From positions 186,001 through 250,000 of the forward strand of contig JAWKRG010000006.1 of assembly GCA_041389725.1 (NCBI GenBank): 64,000 bases of DNA. Reading direction: 5' to 3'. A model generated the notes under the pieces. The model saw only the letters and a list, made by a program, of their open reading frames with translations, was not told where the DNA came from and ran no database searches. A program made the position numbers and the translations under genes. This document shows, piece after piece, positions 7,156 through 15,046 of the stretch (the first letter of the stretch is position 1; the number at the start of each line of letters is the position of its first letter). This DNA is from Polyangiaceae bacterium (lineage in GTDB: Bacteria > Myxococcota_A > Polyangia > Polyangiales > Polyangiaceae).

Positions 7156-9426
7156 ATGGCCACGACTTCCCCTAACACCCGCGCGAAAGAAGCGGAAGAG
7201 CAGACTGACCTGTGGGACACGCTGCTGTCATTCTGGCGTGCGCTTCGCAAGAACTGGATCTTGGCCGCGGCCGTCACGCTCACGGCAGTCGTGGCCACCG
7301 CCTTCTTCACCTTGGGCCAGAAGAAGATCTACCGCTCCGCCGGAACGATTCAGATCGACCCGACCCCACCCCGCCCTCTCGGCAATGAAATCCAGAGTGT
7401 GGTGGAGATGGGGACTGGGGCCTACCTGAACAACCGTGAGTACTACGAGACCCAGTACCGCATCCTCAAGTCCGGCCGGGTTGCCAACGCGGTCGTGCGG
7501 CAACTCGGCCTCCACCGTGATGCCGCGTTTCTGAGGAACAGCCCTCAAAGCGAGACTCCAGCGCCAATGGAGGTTCCTGTAGAAGCGGCGGCAGACATAT
7601 TGCTCACGCGCCTGGAGATCGAGCCGGAGAAGCAAAGTCGCCTGGTGACCGTCGCCGTCCAAGACGCCAATCCGGAGCGGGCACAACGGCTGGTCGCTGC
7701 GGTCATCGAGACCTACCGCGAGCAGAACCTGGACAACGTGCTCGCGTCCACCACGTCCGCCGTCGATTGGCTGGAAGGGCAGCTGAAGAAGCTGAAAAAA
7801 GAGCTGGAGGCCGACGAGTTCGCTCTGCACGACTACAAGAAGCAGAAGAACATCCTCTCCCTCTCATTGGATGACCAATCCAACATGCTGCGCGGGGAGA
7901 TGGGCAAGCTGAACGAGCTGCTGACCGAGGTCCGCGCCAAGCGGGAGAACATCGACTCCCGCCGCCAGGAGCTACGGAAAATCAACCTCTCGGACCCGAC
8001 CAACTTGCCAGCCAGTGAGCTGCTGGAGAGCCAGTTGCTTCAAGCGTTGCGGACGGCTTACGTCGAGTCCATTCGAGACCGTGACAGTCTGCTGGCTTCC
8101 GGAAAGGGCAAAGAGCACCCATCCGTCGCAGCGGCCAACGCCAAGGTCGAGATCAACCGCAAGGCGCTCGCTGGCGAGGTGAAAAACATTCTCGGGTCGG
8201 TCGAGAAGGAGTACCGCGCCGTGACCCGTGAGTCGGGCGGGCTGAAGCGCCTGTATGACTCCGCCAACAAGCGCGCCCTCGAGCTCAACCTGATGGAGAT
8301 CGAGTACAACCGATTGAAACGCGCCAAAGAAAACACGGAGCGTCTCTACTCGGTCATTCAAGATCGCACGAAAGAGAGTGACCTGACTCGGATGATGCGG
8401 GTCAACAACATCCACGTCGTGGACGAAGCTCGGGTACCAAAGGCGCCCATCAAACCCAGTGTTCCCCTCAACTTGGCGATGGGTCTCATCGTAGGCCTGG
8501 TCCTTGGCGTCGGCGCCTCCCTCGGCAAGGAAGTCCTCGACCGGAGCATCAAGTCGCCCGACGACCTCGAGAAGGATCTGCACGTTGCCTTCCTCGGCCT
8601 GCTTCCCGCGCTATCGGGGGAGACTGCACAAGGGCCCGGCCAAAAGAAGCGCCGTCGCCGGCGTGGAAGTCGCACGGCGCCGGTCGCCCTAACTGGGCGT
8701 CCCGAACTCGTAGTGCACGATCAGCCCACGAGTGGTATCGCCGAAGCAGCACGCTCGCTTCGGACCAATCTTCTCTTCATGTCTCCGGACAAGCCGTACA
8801 AGACGCTGCTGGTGACCAGCGCCGCACCCATGGAAGGGAAGACCACGGTCGCCTCCTGCATTGCGGTCGCCATGGCCCAGGCCGGGCAGAAAGTGGTGAT
8901 CGTCGACTGCGACATGCGTCGCCCTCGCCTCCACAAGATCTTCGACAAGACCAACGACGTGGGCCTGACGTCCGCCCTGCTCGACATCGATGCCATCGAC
9001 GATGGCCTCAAGGAGACTGTTGTACCGAATCTGAGCGTGCTCAGCTGCGGTCCCATTCCCCCCAACCCGGCAGAGCTGCTACATAGCGAGGCTTTCTCGC
9101 GTGTGCTTCACGAGCTGCAAGAGCGCTTCGATCGCGTCGTGATCGACAGCCCGCCCCTGGTGCCGGTCACGGACGCCACGATTCTGTCGACCCGCGTCGA
9201 CGGCACCGTGTTCGTCGTTCGCGCCGGCAAGACCAGCAAGGAGTTCGGCAAGCGCGCCGTGCGCTCCATTCGCGGCGTTGGTGGCAACCTGGTCGGCGCC
9301 GTACTGAACGCGGTGCACGCCGACCGTCCCGGCTACAACTACTACTACCAGTACTACTACTACCGCCAAGGCTATGCCCCAACCGGCGAAGCCGATGCGC
9401 CACGCCACGAGGCTGGGCTAAACTAG
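7156..9426 (+). CDS. Wzc-like polysaccharide co-polymerase and BY-kinase (fused)
   Basis: 756 aa from ATG 7156; an earlier in-frame start at 7069 would add a proline-rich leader with no family match. Order: first membrane helix ('ILAAAVTLTAVVATAFFTL', about 34-52), Wzz periplasmic domain with long coiled coils, second helix ('LAMGLIVGLVLGVGASL', about 440), then a cytoplasmic tyrosine kinase with Walker A 'SAAPMEGKTTVASC' (about 555-568), 'VIVDCDMRRPRLHKIF' (Walker A'), 'RVVIDSPPLVPVTDA' (Walker B), and a C-terminal tyrosine cluster 'YNYYYQYYYYRQGY'. Wzc-type proteins control chain length and export of Wzy-dependent capsule or exopolysaccharide through autophosphorylation of that cluster. This fits the Wzx and Wzy candidates in the window. 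No Wza-type exporter is adjacent. Confidence 0.95.
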   Translation: MATTSPNTRAKEAEEQTDLWDTLLSFWRALRKNWILAAAVTLTAVVATAFFTLGQKKIYRSAGTIQIDPTPPRPLGNEIQSVVEMGTGAYLNNREYYETQYRILKSGRVANAVVRQLGLHRDAAFLRNSPQSETPAPMEVPVEAAADILLTRLEIEPEKQSRLVTVAVQDANPERAQRLVAAVIETYREQNLDNVLASTTSAVDWLEGQLKKLKKELEADEFALHDYKKQKNILSLSLDDQSNMLRGEMGKLNELLTEVRAKRENIDSRRQELRKINLSDPTNLPASELLESQLLQALRTAYVESIRDRDSLLASGKGKEHPSVAAANAKVEINRKALAGEVKNILGSVEKEYRAVTRESGGLKRLYDSANKRALELNLMEIEYNRLKRAKENTERLYSVIQDRTKESDLTRMMRVNNIHVVDEARVPKAPIKPSVPLNLAMGLIVGLVLGVGASLGKEVLDRSIKSPDDLEKDLHVAFLGLLPALSGETAQGPGQKKRRRRRGSRTAPVALTGRPELVVHDQPTSGIAEAARSLRTNLLFMSPDKPYKTLLVTSAAPMEGKTTVASCIAVAMAQAGQKVVIVDCDMRRPRLHKIFDKTNDVGLTSALLDIDAIDDGLKETVVPNLSVLSCGPIPPNPAELLHSEAFSRVLHELQERFDRVVIDSPPLVPVTDATILSTRVDGTVFVVRAGKTSKEFGKRAVRSIRGVGGNLVGAVLNAVHADRPGYNYYYQYYYYRQGYAPTGEADAPRHEAGLN

Positions 9427-9490
9427 TTGGTGCGACTCATGAGGTCCGGTCGGCACTCCTGATCCAACCATTGCCTGGGGGCATGCTGCA

Positions 9491-10585
9491 GTGAAAAGAC
9501 AACTACTCTCGCGCGTTCGGAACATCACCACGCAAGCGATGAACAATGCCCTGCTTCCGCTCTATCGCGGCGCCATTGAGCAAGGCCTAGCCAAGACTCT
9601 GCCGAGCCTCACGATCGAAACGACCAACATCTGCAATGCAAACTGTACGTTCTGCGGCTACCAATTCCAGGAGCGCCCAACTGGGGCGATGTCAATGACC
9701 CTCTATCAGAAGGTCATCGACGAGTTCGTGCAGTGCGGTGGGAAGTTTGTGCTGGTGTCGGGGACCGTAGGCGACCCGTTGGTGGACAAGCTGCTTTTGG
9801 AGCGCATCTCCTACGCGAGGGAGCGAGGAGTTCCGGAAGTCGGCATGTTCTCCAATCTAATTTCGCTGCGACGGCACGGGGCGGCTGAATTGGTCCAGAG
9901 CGGTCTGGCCAAGCTCGTGGTGTCGATTTCGGGATTGGACGCCGCCATGTACGAGCGCGTATATCGCTCCACGCAGTACTCCAAGGTGCTTGCAAACCTG
10001 CATTCCATCATCGACGCTAACGAGGCCGCGGGCAGTCCGATCGACATTCGGCTGGCAATGCGCGCCGACAGACCGCTCCGGGAGGTTCGCGCCTATCCCG
10101 ACCTCATTGAGATCGAACGCCGGCTTGGTCCTGGCAGGATCGACTACAACTATTACTTCGACGATTGGTCTGGCCGAATCAAGCAGCGCGACCTCACCGG
10201 CACGATGAAGATCCGCCCGGGCTGGCTGAGGCCAAAGCTGTCACCATGCGTGGAGCTGTTCAGCGGGCTCATGATCTACTGGGACGGGAAGGTCGGCGCA
10301 TGCGGCTGCCGTGACCTCGAAGCCAAGGAACTCATCGTCGGCGATGTCACACGAAATCATCTCGCGGAGATTTGGTTTGGGGAACCATTGCGTCGCCTGC
10401 GTGAGGAATTCATGACGCCCGCGCGCAAGGAGATTTGTTCCACGTGCAAGCACTACAACGGCCTGACGATGTACCTTGCGCCCGCGGCGAGGAAGAAGTG
10501 GCAAGACCCGCTCGACTCACGAGCGCTATGGCAAGAGTCAGCGGGGACCGAGCGCGGTCCGCGGCGCCGGCTGCCGCTCGCTTAG
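9491..10585 (+). CDS. Radical SAM/SPASM domain protein
   Basis: 364 aa. The 4Fe-4S motif CNANCTFC is at residues 48-55 (CxxxCxxC), in a radical SAM core. The C-terminal part carries SPASM-like cysteines: 'LSPCVELFSG', 'GKVGACGCRD' and 'EICSTCKHYN'. Radical SAM/SPASM proteins modify peptides or act as dehydrogenases on carbohydrates; similar genes turn up in polysaccharide clusters. It lies 64 bp behind the BY-kinase gene on the same strand, so it may be co-transcribed. Substrate unknown; no precursor-peptide gene is obvious next to it. Confidence 0.88.
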   Translation: MKRQLLSRVRNITTQAMNNALLPLYRGAIEQGLAKTLPSLTIETTNICNANCTFCGYQFQERPTGAMSMTLYQKVIDEFVQCGGKFVLVSGTVGDPLVDKLLLERISYARERGVPEVGMFSNLISLRRHGAAELVQSGLAKLVVSISGLDAAMYERVYRSTQYSKVLANLHSIIDANEAAGSPIDIRLAMRADRPLREVRAYPDLIEIERRLGPGRIDYNYYFDDWSGRIKQRDLTGTMKIRPGWLRPKLSPCVELFSGLMIYWDGKVGACGCRDLEAKELIVGDVTRNHLAEIWFGEPLRRLREEFMTPARKEICSTCKHYNGLTMYLAPAARKKWQDPLDSRALWQESAGTERGPRRRLPLA

Positions 10586-10630
10586 CTATGCCAACCCCAG
10601 CACGCAAGAGTCGTGCTGTCCCGCCAAGCG

Positions 10631-12217
10631 TCACTTGCACGGAGTCAGCGCGTAGATGGTTCCGTTCTGTCCGACGAAGACATTGACCTCGCCCGTCGGC
10701 GTGACCGCGATCTCGACGCCCGTTCCAACGCCGAAGTCGCTGTACGCCCAGGCGCCGCTCTCGTTCGTGGCATACCGAATCTGGTCCGTCTTCTTTGCGC
10801 GCCAAGCGGCCCGAACCACTCCCGTGGACGTCACGGAGAGTGCATGGGATTGCGCCGTTTCGCCTGGACAGCTGAGGAGCGTGGTCTTCGCGTTGGGTTG
10901 CTTGGGTTGGGCAACGTCCTGGGTCAAGATCACGCTGAACAGCGTCGGATTGGGACCGAATTCGTCATACCTCCAGCCGGAAAAGAGCGCGTGGATTGGA
11001 AGGCCGGGGGGCTTCGCCAACACGATCTGTCCACTTGCTTCGCCCTCCGTGTAGAGCGCTCCTTCGGTCGCAGCGGGGTTCTTCGATATCATCCAGGGTA
11101 CGCGGAGCGAGTTCGCCACGAACGCCTGGATGAGATAGGCGCCGTCCATGACACCGGCCACGTAGCCTGGTTCCGCGCTGTTGTTCTCGAGCCAGCCGCC
11201 CCACGCCACTTCGGTTACCCACACCCCGCTATTCGGGTAGGAATGCATCGGGAACGGTTTGAGACCGGGCCCGCAGCCGGGGCTTCGAAAATCATTCCAA
11301 ATCACATGCGGCGCACCGGTGGATTCGACGATGATGTCAACCGCCGAAGGTCCCGCAAGCCAGGCGCAAGGCGGCGTGACCGGGCACTCGCAACCGTCGA
11401 CCTCTGGTATGTCTTCCGATGTCCACGTTCCGTTCACCAGCTTCGAGTAGACCAGTCCGCTCTTGGCGAGTGGTGCGGGTGGCCCGACGAATCTCACCGT
11501 CTGGGGATTGCCGTTCTCGTCGATCCCCCACTTGTCGCTGTTCAGGGCCTTGGCGGTCCACGTCCCACTCGCGTTGGTGAAGTAGCCAAGCGCGCTGTCG
11601 CCAACGTAGAGCTTGCCGTTCTTGTCGACGAAAGCCTTGTTTGGACTGCCCGCCCCCACCGCGGTCTTGTTCCAACAGGTAACAGTCGGCGCGCACGCGG
11701 TTCCAAGGCCCGCGTCTGCTCCACCCGTGCCGGCCGAAGCGTCGCTAGCGCCGCCAGTTCCTCCGCCGTCGCCAGCCGACGCGTCCGCGCCGCCGGTTCC
11801 TCCGGCGTCGATGCCGCCTGCACCAGCCGACGCGTCCACGCCGCCAGTTCCTCCACCATCCGTACCGCCGGTTCCCCCGCCGTCGCTGCCGCCGACGCCA
11901 GCCGACGCGTCCGCGCCGCCGCTGGCTCCGATCCCAGACGTTCCTCCAACGGGCGCGCCAGCAACGCCTCCCGAGCCAGCGCCGCCCGTCGAATCACCCC
12001 CAGCACCCCCAGCGCCCGAAGAACAATCGCATGCCCCGAACGCAGTGCCATCGGCGTTGCAGACCTGATACCCCCTGCAGCTCTCCGGTCCGACGCACGC
12101 CTTCGAGTCCCCCGGCGCGCAGGCATGGTCGTCCGTACAACCGCCGAGGCCCCAGGCAAGCAAGCCTGCACCGAGCCACCTGCATCCGCGCCACCGACCC
12201 CAATTGAGCATTCTCAT
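10631..12217 (-). CDS. Gly/Ala-rich lipoprotein with N-terminal Cys module
   Basis: About 528 aa if the start is ATG 12217 (MRMLNWGRWRGCRW...), giving the lipobox GLGGC; an upstream ATG would add 17 residues. Right after the lipid Cys comes a Cys module 'CAPGDSKACVGPESCRGYQV', which is also present in 12511-14607 and its broken copy. Then follows a long spacer of imperfect GTGGADASAG units, then a globular C-terminal half with 'KAFVDKNGKLYVGDSALGYF' and 'DQIRYATNESGAWAYSDFGV', resembling propeller-type repeats that bind or display. Exported; function unknown. Divergent from 12511 across about 293 bp. Confidence 0.78.
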   Translation of the reverse strand: MRMLNWGRWRGCRWLGAGLLAWGLGGCTDDHACAPGDSKACVGPESCRGYQVCNADGTAFGACDCSSGAGGAGGDSTGGAGSGGVAGAPVGGTSGIGASGGADASAGVGGSDGGGTGGTDGGGTGGVDASAGAGGIDAGGTGGADASAGDGGGTGGASDASAGTGGADAGLGTACAPTVTCWNKTAVGAGSPNKAFVDKNGKLYVGDSALGYFTNASGTWTAKALNSDKWGIDENGNPQTVRFVGPPAPLAKSGLVYSKLVNGTWTSEDIPEVDGCECPVTPPCAWLAGPSAVDIIVESTGAPHVIWNDFRSPGCGPGLKPFPMHSYPNSGVWVTEVAWGGWLENNSAEPGYVAGVMDGAYLIQAFVANSLRVPWMISKNPAATEGALYTEGEASGQIVLAKPPGLPIHALFSGWRYDEFGPNPTLFSVILTQDVAQPKQPNAKTTLLSCPGETAQSHALSVTSTGVVRAAWRAKKTDQIRYATNESGAWAYSDFGVGTGVEIAVTPTGEVNVFVGQNGTIYALTPCK

Positions 12218-12305
12218 TTCCCACCTTCCCCCATGGTACTGCACAAAGGTGCTGGCGCCACATGGCATGTCGAACGACCACAGGACATGAACACAGACAT
12301 CGGCT

Positions 12306-12658
12306 CACGCTCGGTTAGTGGTAGCGCGCGCGCCTGCCCATCACTCTTTCTGAATCGAAGATCCAGGAAGTGAGATTCCGCAACAACCGACGATTTGGTT
12401 ACCAGCGGTGCTTCGCTCGCGATTGTGCATCGTGGTAGGATCTTGTGGAATAGCTATCCTCGCGTCGGTCGGACGACTGGTCGAAGTGCACGGCGGGAAG
12501 GGACGGGGTCATGTCGAAACGGTACTTTGGGGTCAGCACCCGTAGCGTCATCGTTCCATTGCTCGGCGTAGCGCTCGGCATGGCGTGCAGCGGCGAGGAC
12601 CCGCCCGCGGACGACACTCCTTGCGTCCCGGGAACGTCCCAAGCGTGCGCGGGCCCAG
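12306..12658. repeat. Duplicated block, copy A (upstream region plus 5' end of gene 12511)
   Basis: This segment is repeated with scattered differences at 14641-14996 (copy B). It covers the likely promoter/leader and the first ~50 codons of the Cys-rich lipoprotein. A long well-conserved stretch, 'atccaggaagtgagattccg' and the bases after it, lies about 150 bp before the start codon in both copies. The coding part remains alignable through the CVPGTSQACAGP module. Confidence 0.85.
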
Positions 12659-14607
12659 GTAGTTGCGCTGGCTATCAAGTCTGCCGCGCTGACGGGAGCG
12701 GGTTCGATGCCTGTGTCTGCCAAGATGGTGGAAATGGAGCAAGCGCGGGCGGCGGCGGAAACCACGCGGGCGGCACATCGGGCATCGCTGGCGCCGACGC
12801 GTCCGTGGGAGGCGTCGGCGGTCAAGACGCTTCACTTGGGGGCAGCTCGGGTTCTGGCGGCGTGTCTGGTGGAACGTCGGGTGTCGGCGGAGCGACGGGC
12901 GGAACCTCGTCGGGTGGCTCGGGCGGTAGCGGTGGGACGACGAGCGGTGGAACGGGTGGCACCAGCACCGGCGGTGCATCCAGCGGTGGCACCGGGGGAA
13001 CGGCGGGAACCGGCGGTGCCGGAACTCCGGCTTTCCCATGCACGCAATGCCCCGCCGGGAAGCGATGGGTAAGCCAGGCTGGCGGTGGGGGCGCGTGCGT
13101 GCGGGACGATGATCCGCGCTGGGGCTGTGCGGGACCCGAAGAGACATGTCCAACCTACCCGGGCGGAATCGCGACATGCGTCGCTGGGAAGTGTGCACTG
13201 AAGTGCAACCCGGGGTACGCGAACTGCGATGCCGATCCCAGCAACGGGTGCGAAGAAGATCTGTTGGGTCCATCCAACTGTGGCAGCTGTGGAACCACAT
13301 GCAGCGCGGGCCAGGTCTGCTCCGAAAGCCTCGGATGCGTCAATGCATGCGCTCCGCCTGAGACCCAGTGCGGCGCCTCGTGTGTCAACCTGCTCACTTC
13401 AGTTCGTGGGTGCGGAACCTGCACCAACAAGTGCAGCGGCTACCTGCACGGCTCCGCAACATGCAACTCCGGCTCCTGCGCCGTCACATGCGAGGGCGGA
13501 TTTTCGCCGTGCGGGAACAGTTGCCGCCGTCTCAGCGACGATCCCTTCGCATGTGGCACTTGCACTGCTTGCCCCGTGGTCGCTGGCGCGCACCGGGCCT
13601 GCTCTGCGAGCACCTGTCAGCCCGAGTGCGCGCTCGGGTTCACCAAGTGCGGCGGAACTTGCGTGGACACGGAGCGTGATGTGGCACACTGTGGTGGATG
13701 TGGCTCCCCTTGCGCAGGCACGTGCGCGGGAGGCGTCTGCCTGAATGCGTTCGATGCGGTGGTCACGACCGCGAACAACGCGAGCTCTCTCATCGTCGAT
13801 CAGACGAACCTGTATTTCTTGTCGGGCTCGGACGTGATGCGCGTTGTGAAAACGGGGGGCACTGCGACAGCCATCGCTAGCGGACAGGGAGGACCCAAGG
13901 GTTTGTCTCAAGACGCAACGCATGTCTACTGGGCGAACAACCTGGGCGGTGCGATCATGCGCGCGCCAAAGCAGGGTGGTGCGGCGCAACTCGTTTCCGC
14001 AGCGTCGCTGCCGCGTCGGGTCTTCGTCGACGGCTCGACGGCATACTGGGTCGAAGGCCCAGGTACCTATCCCACGGTGTGGAAGAAGGCGCCGAAGGCC
14101 GGTGGCAGTCCCAACAGCGTGTACTCCGGCGCCGCAGGCTTCTTGGACGTTGCTTTCAACGGAACCCACCTGTTCGGTGCGGAGCTCAAGGCGGAGGCGC
14201 TGGGCTACTTTGGTCCGGTGACCCAACTGACGCCGACGGGCGCAGTCGTCGCCAGCTTCACGTGCCCGGGCGCGCTATGCTGGAGCATCGACGCGGACCA
14301 GTCGCACCTGGCGTACGCGGTGCGTGCGAGCATCCCGACCCAGTCTTCGGTGTACACACGGGACCTGGGTTCAGCCGGAGAGAAGGTCTTGCGCAGCCTT
14401 CAAGGCGAGCTCTTGGCGGTGACGCTCCAGGATGACGACATCTACTGGCAATGGACAGGCAGCGAAACCCACATCGAACGTGCCGACAAGTGTGGTGGTG
14501 GCTATTTCACGGTGGCGACGTTCAAGTCCTCGATCGCACCCATGGCTGTGGACGACACGTTCGTCTATTGGGGCAACGCGACCGAAATCCGTCGCGCGCC
14601 TAGGTAG
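12511..14607 (+). CDS. Cys-rich lipoprotein with C-terminal propeller-like domain
   Basis: 698 aa. Start ATG 12511 follows GGGAAGGGACGGGG. The signal ends at MAC (about residue 26), and the Cys module 'CVPGTSQACAGPGSCAGYQV' follows, as in 10631-12217. Next: a Gly/Ser/Thr spacer (about 75-170), a Cys-rich region (about 175-405) with repeats such as 'NCGSCGTTCSAGQVC' and 'CGGCGSPCAGTC' of the type seen in myxobacterial surface proteins, and a C-terminal half whose repeats ('LIVDQTNLYFLSGSDVMRV', 'LSQDATHVYWANNLGGAIMR') look like a six-bladed propeller. Likely exported and anchored; ligand unknown. A truncated copy of its 5' end follows at 14849. Confidence 0.82.
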   Translation: MSKRYFGVSTRSVIVPLLGVALGMACSGEDPPADDTPCVPGTSQACAGPGSCAGYQVCRADGSGFDACVCQDGGNGASAGGGGNHAGGTSGIAGADASVGGVGGQDASLGGSSGSGGVSGGTSGVGGATGGTSSGGSGGSGGTTSGGTGGTSTGGASSGGTGGTAGTGGAGTPAFPCTQCPAGKRWVSQAGGGGACVRDDDPRWGCAGPEETCPTYPGGIATCVAGKCALKCNPGYANCDADPSNGCEEDLLGPSNCGSCGTTCSAGQVCSESLGCVNACAPPETQCGASCVNLLTSVRGCGTCTNKCSGYLHGSATCNSGSCAVTCEGGFSPCGNSCRRLSDDPFACGTCTACPVVAGAHRACSASTCQPECALGFTKCGGTCVDTERDVAHCGGCGSPCAGTCAGGVCLNAFDAVVTTANNASSLIVDQTNLYFLSGSDVMRVVKTGGTATAIASGQGGPKGLSQDATHVYWANNLGGAIMRAPKQGGAAQLVSAASLPRRVFVDGSTAYWVEGPGTYPTVWKKAPKAGGSPNSVYSGAAGFLDVAFNGTHLFGAELKAEALGYFGPVTQLTPTGAVVASFTCPGALCWSIDADQSHLAYAVRASIPTQSSVYTRDLGSAGEKVLRSLQGELLAVTLQDDDIYWQWTGSETHIERADKCGGGYFTVATFKSSIAPMAVDDTFVYWGNATEIRRAPR

Positions 14608-14640
14608 CACCGTACGGGTCGGTTCCACGACACGCGACCG

Positions 14641-14996
14641 CACGCGCTCGGTTAGTGGCCGCTAGCTGGCCGGCCCATCACTCTTTCTGCATCGAAGATC
14701 CAGGAAGTGAGATTCCGCAACAACCGACGACTTCGTTGCCAACGCTGCTTCGCTCGCGAGGCTGCGTCGTGGCAGCTTTTCGTGCTCTGTCAATGCTCGG
14801 TCCGCTCAGACGGTCGGCAGGAACGGCGAACAAGAAAGGGACGGGGCCATGACGAAACGGTACTTTGAGGTCAGCGCCCGTAGCATCATCGTTCCGTTGC
14901 TCGGCGTCGCGGTCGCAGTTGCGTGCGGCAGCGAGGCCCCGCCCGCGGACGACACTCCTTGCGTCCCGGGAACGTCCCAAGCGTGTGCAGGTCCCA
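14641..14996. repeat. Duplicated block, copy B
   Basis: Repeats 12306-12658, beginning about 33 bp after the stop codon of 12511-14607. Similarity ends abruptly near 14996, after the codons for CAGP. The arrangement fits a tandem duplication of the whole lipoprotein unit whose second copy was later cut at its 3' side. The non-coding gap 14608-14848 is mostly this block. Confidence 0.85.
14849..14996 (+). pseudogene. 5' fragment of a duplicated Cys-rich lipoprotein gene
   Basis: Starts MTKRYFEVSARSIIVPLLGV, closely matching MSKRYFGVSTRSVIVPLLGV of 12511-14607, and keeps the lipid Cys and CVPGTSQACAGP. It then diverges; the frame stays open to 15157 but runs antisense into the dehydratase gene, so the remaining residues are unrelated. 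The start and ribosome site (AAAGGGACGGGG) look intact, so a short lipopeptide could still be made. Best read as a truncated duplicate. Confidence 0.8.
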
Positions 14997-15046
14997 TCGA
15001 AGTCCCTCGTCAGCTATCCGGTTCCGTAGTTGTCCGGGAAGCGAAC

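Noticed and set aside
11700..11960. Repetitive DNA considered as CRISPR or integron repeats
   Set aside because: It encodes imperfect Gly/Ala/Asp units in a lipoprotein spacer, in frame.
10613..12373. 586-residue plus-strand open frame
   Set aside because: Antisense to the Gly/Ala-rich lipoprotein, whose signal peptide and repeats make it the real gene.
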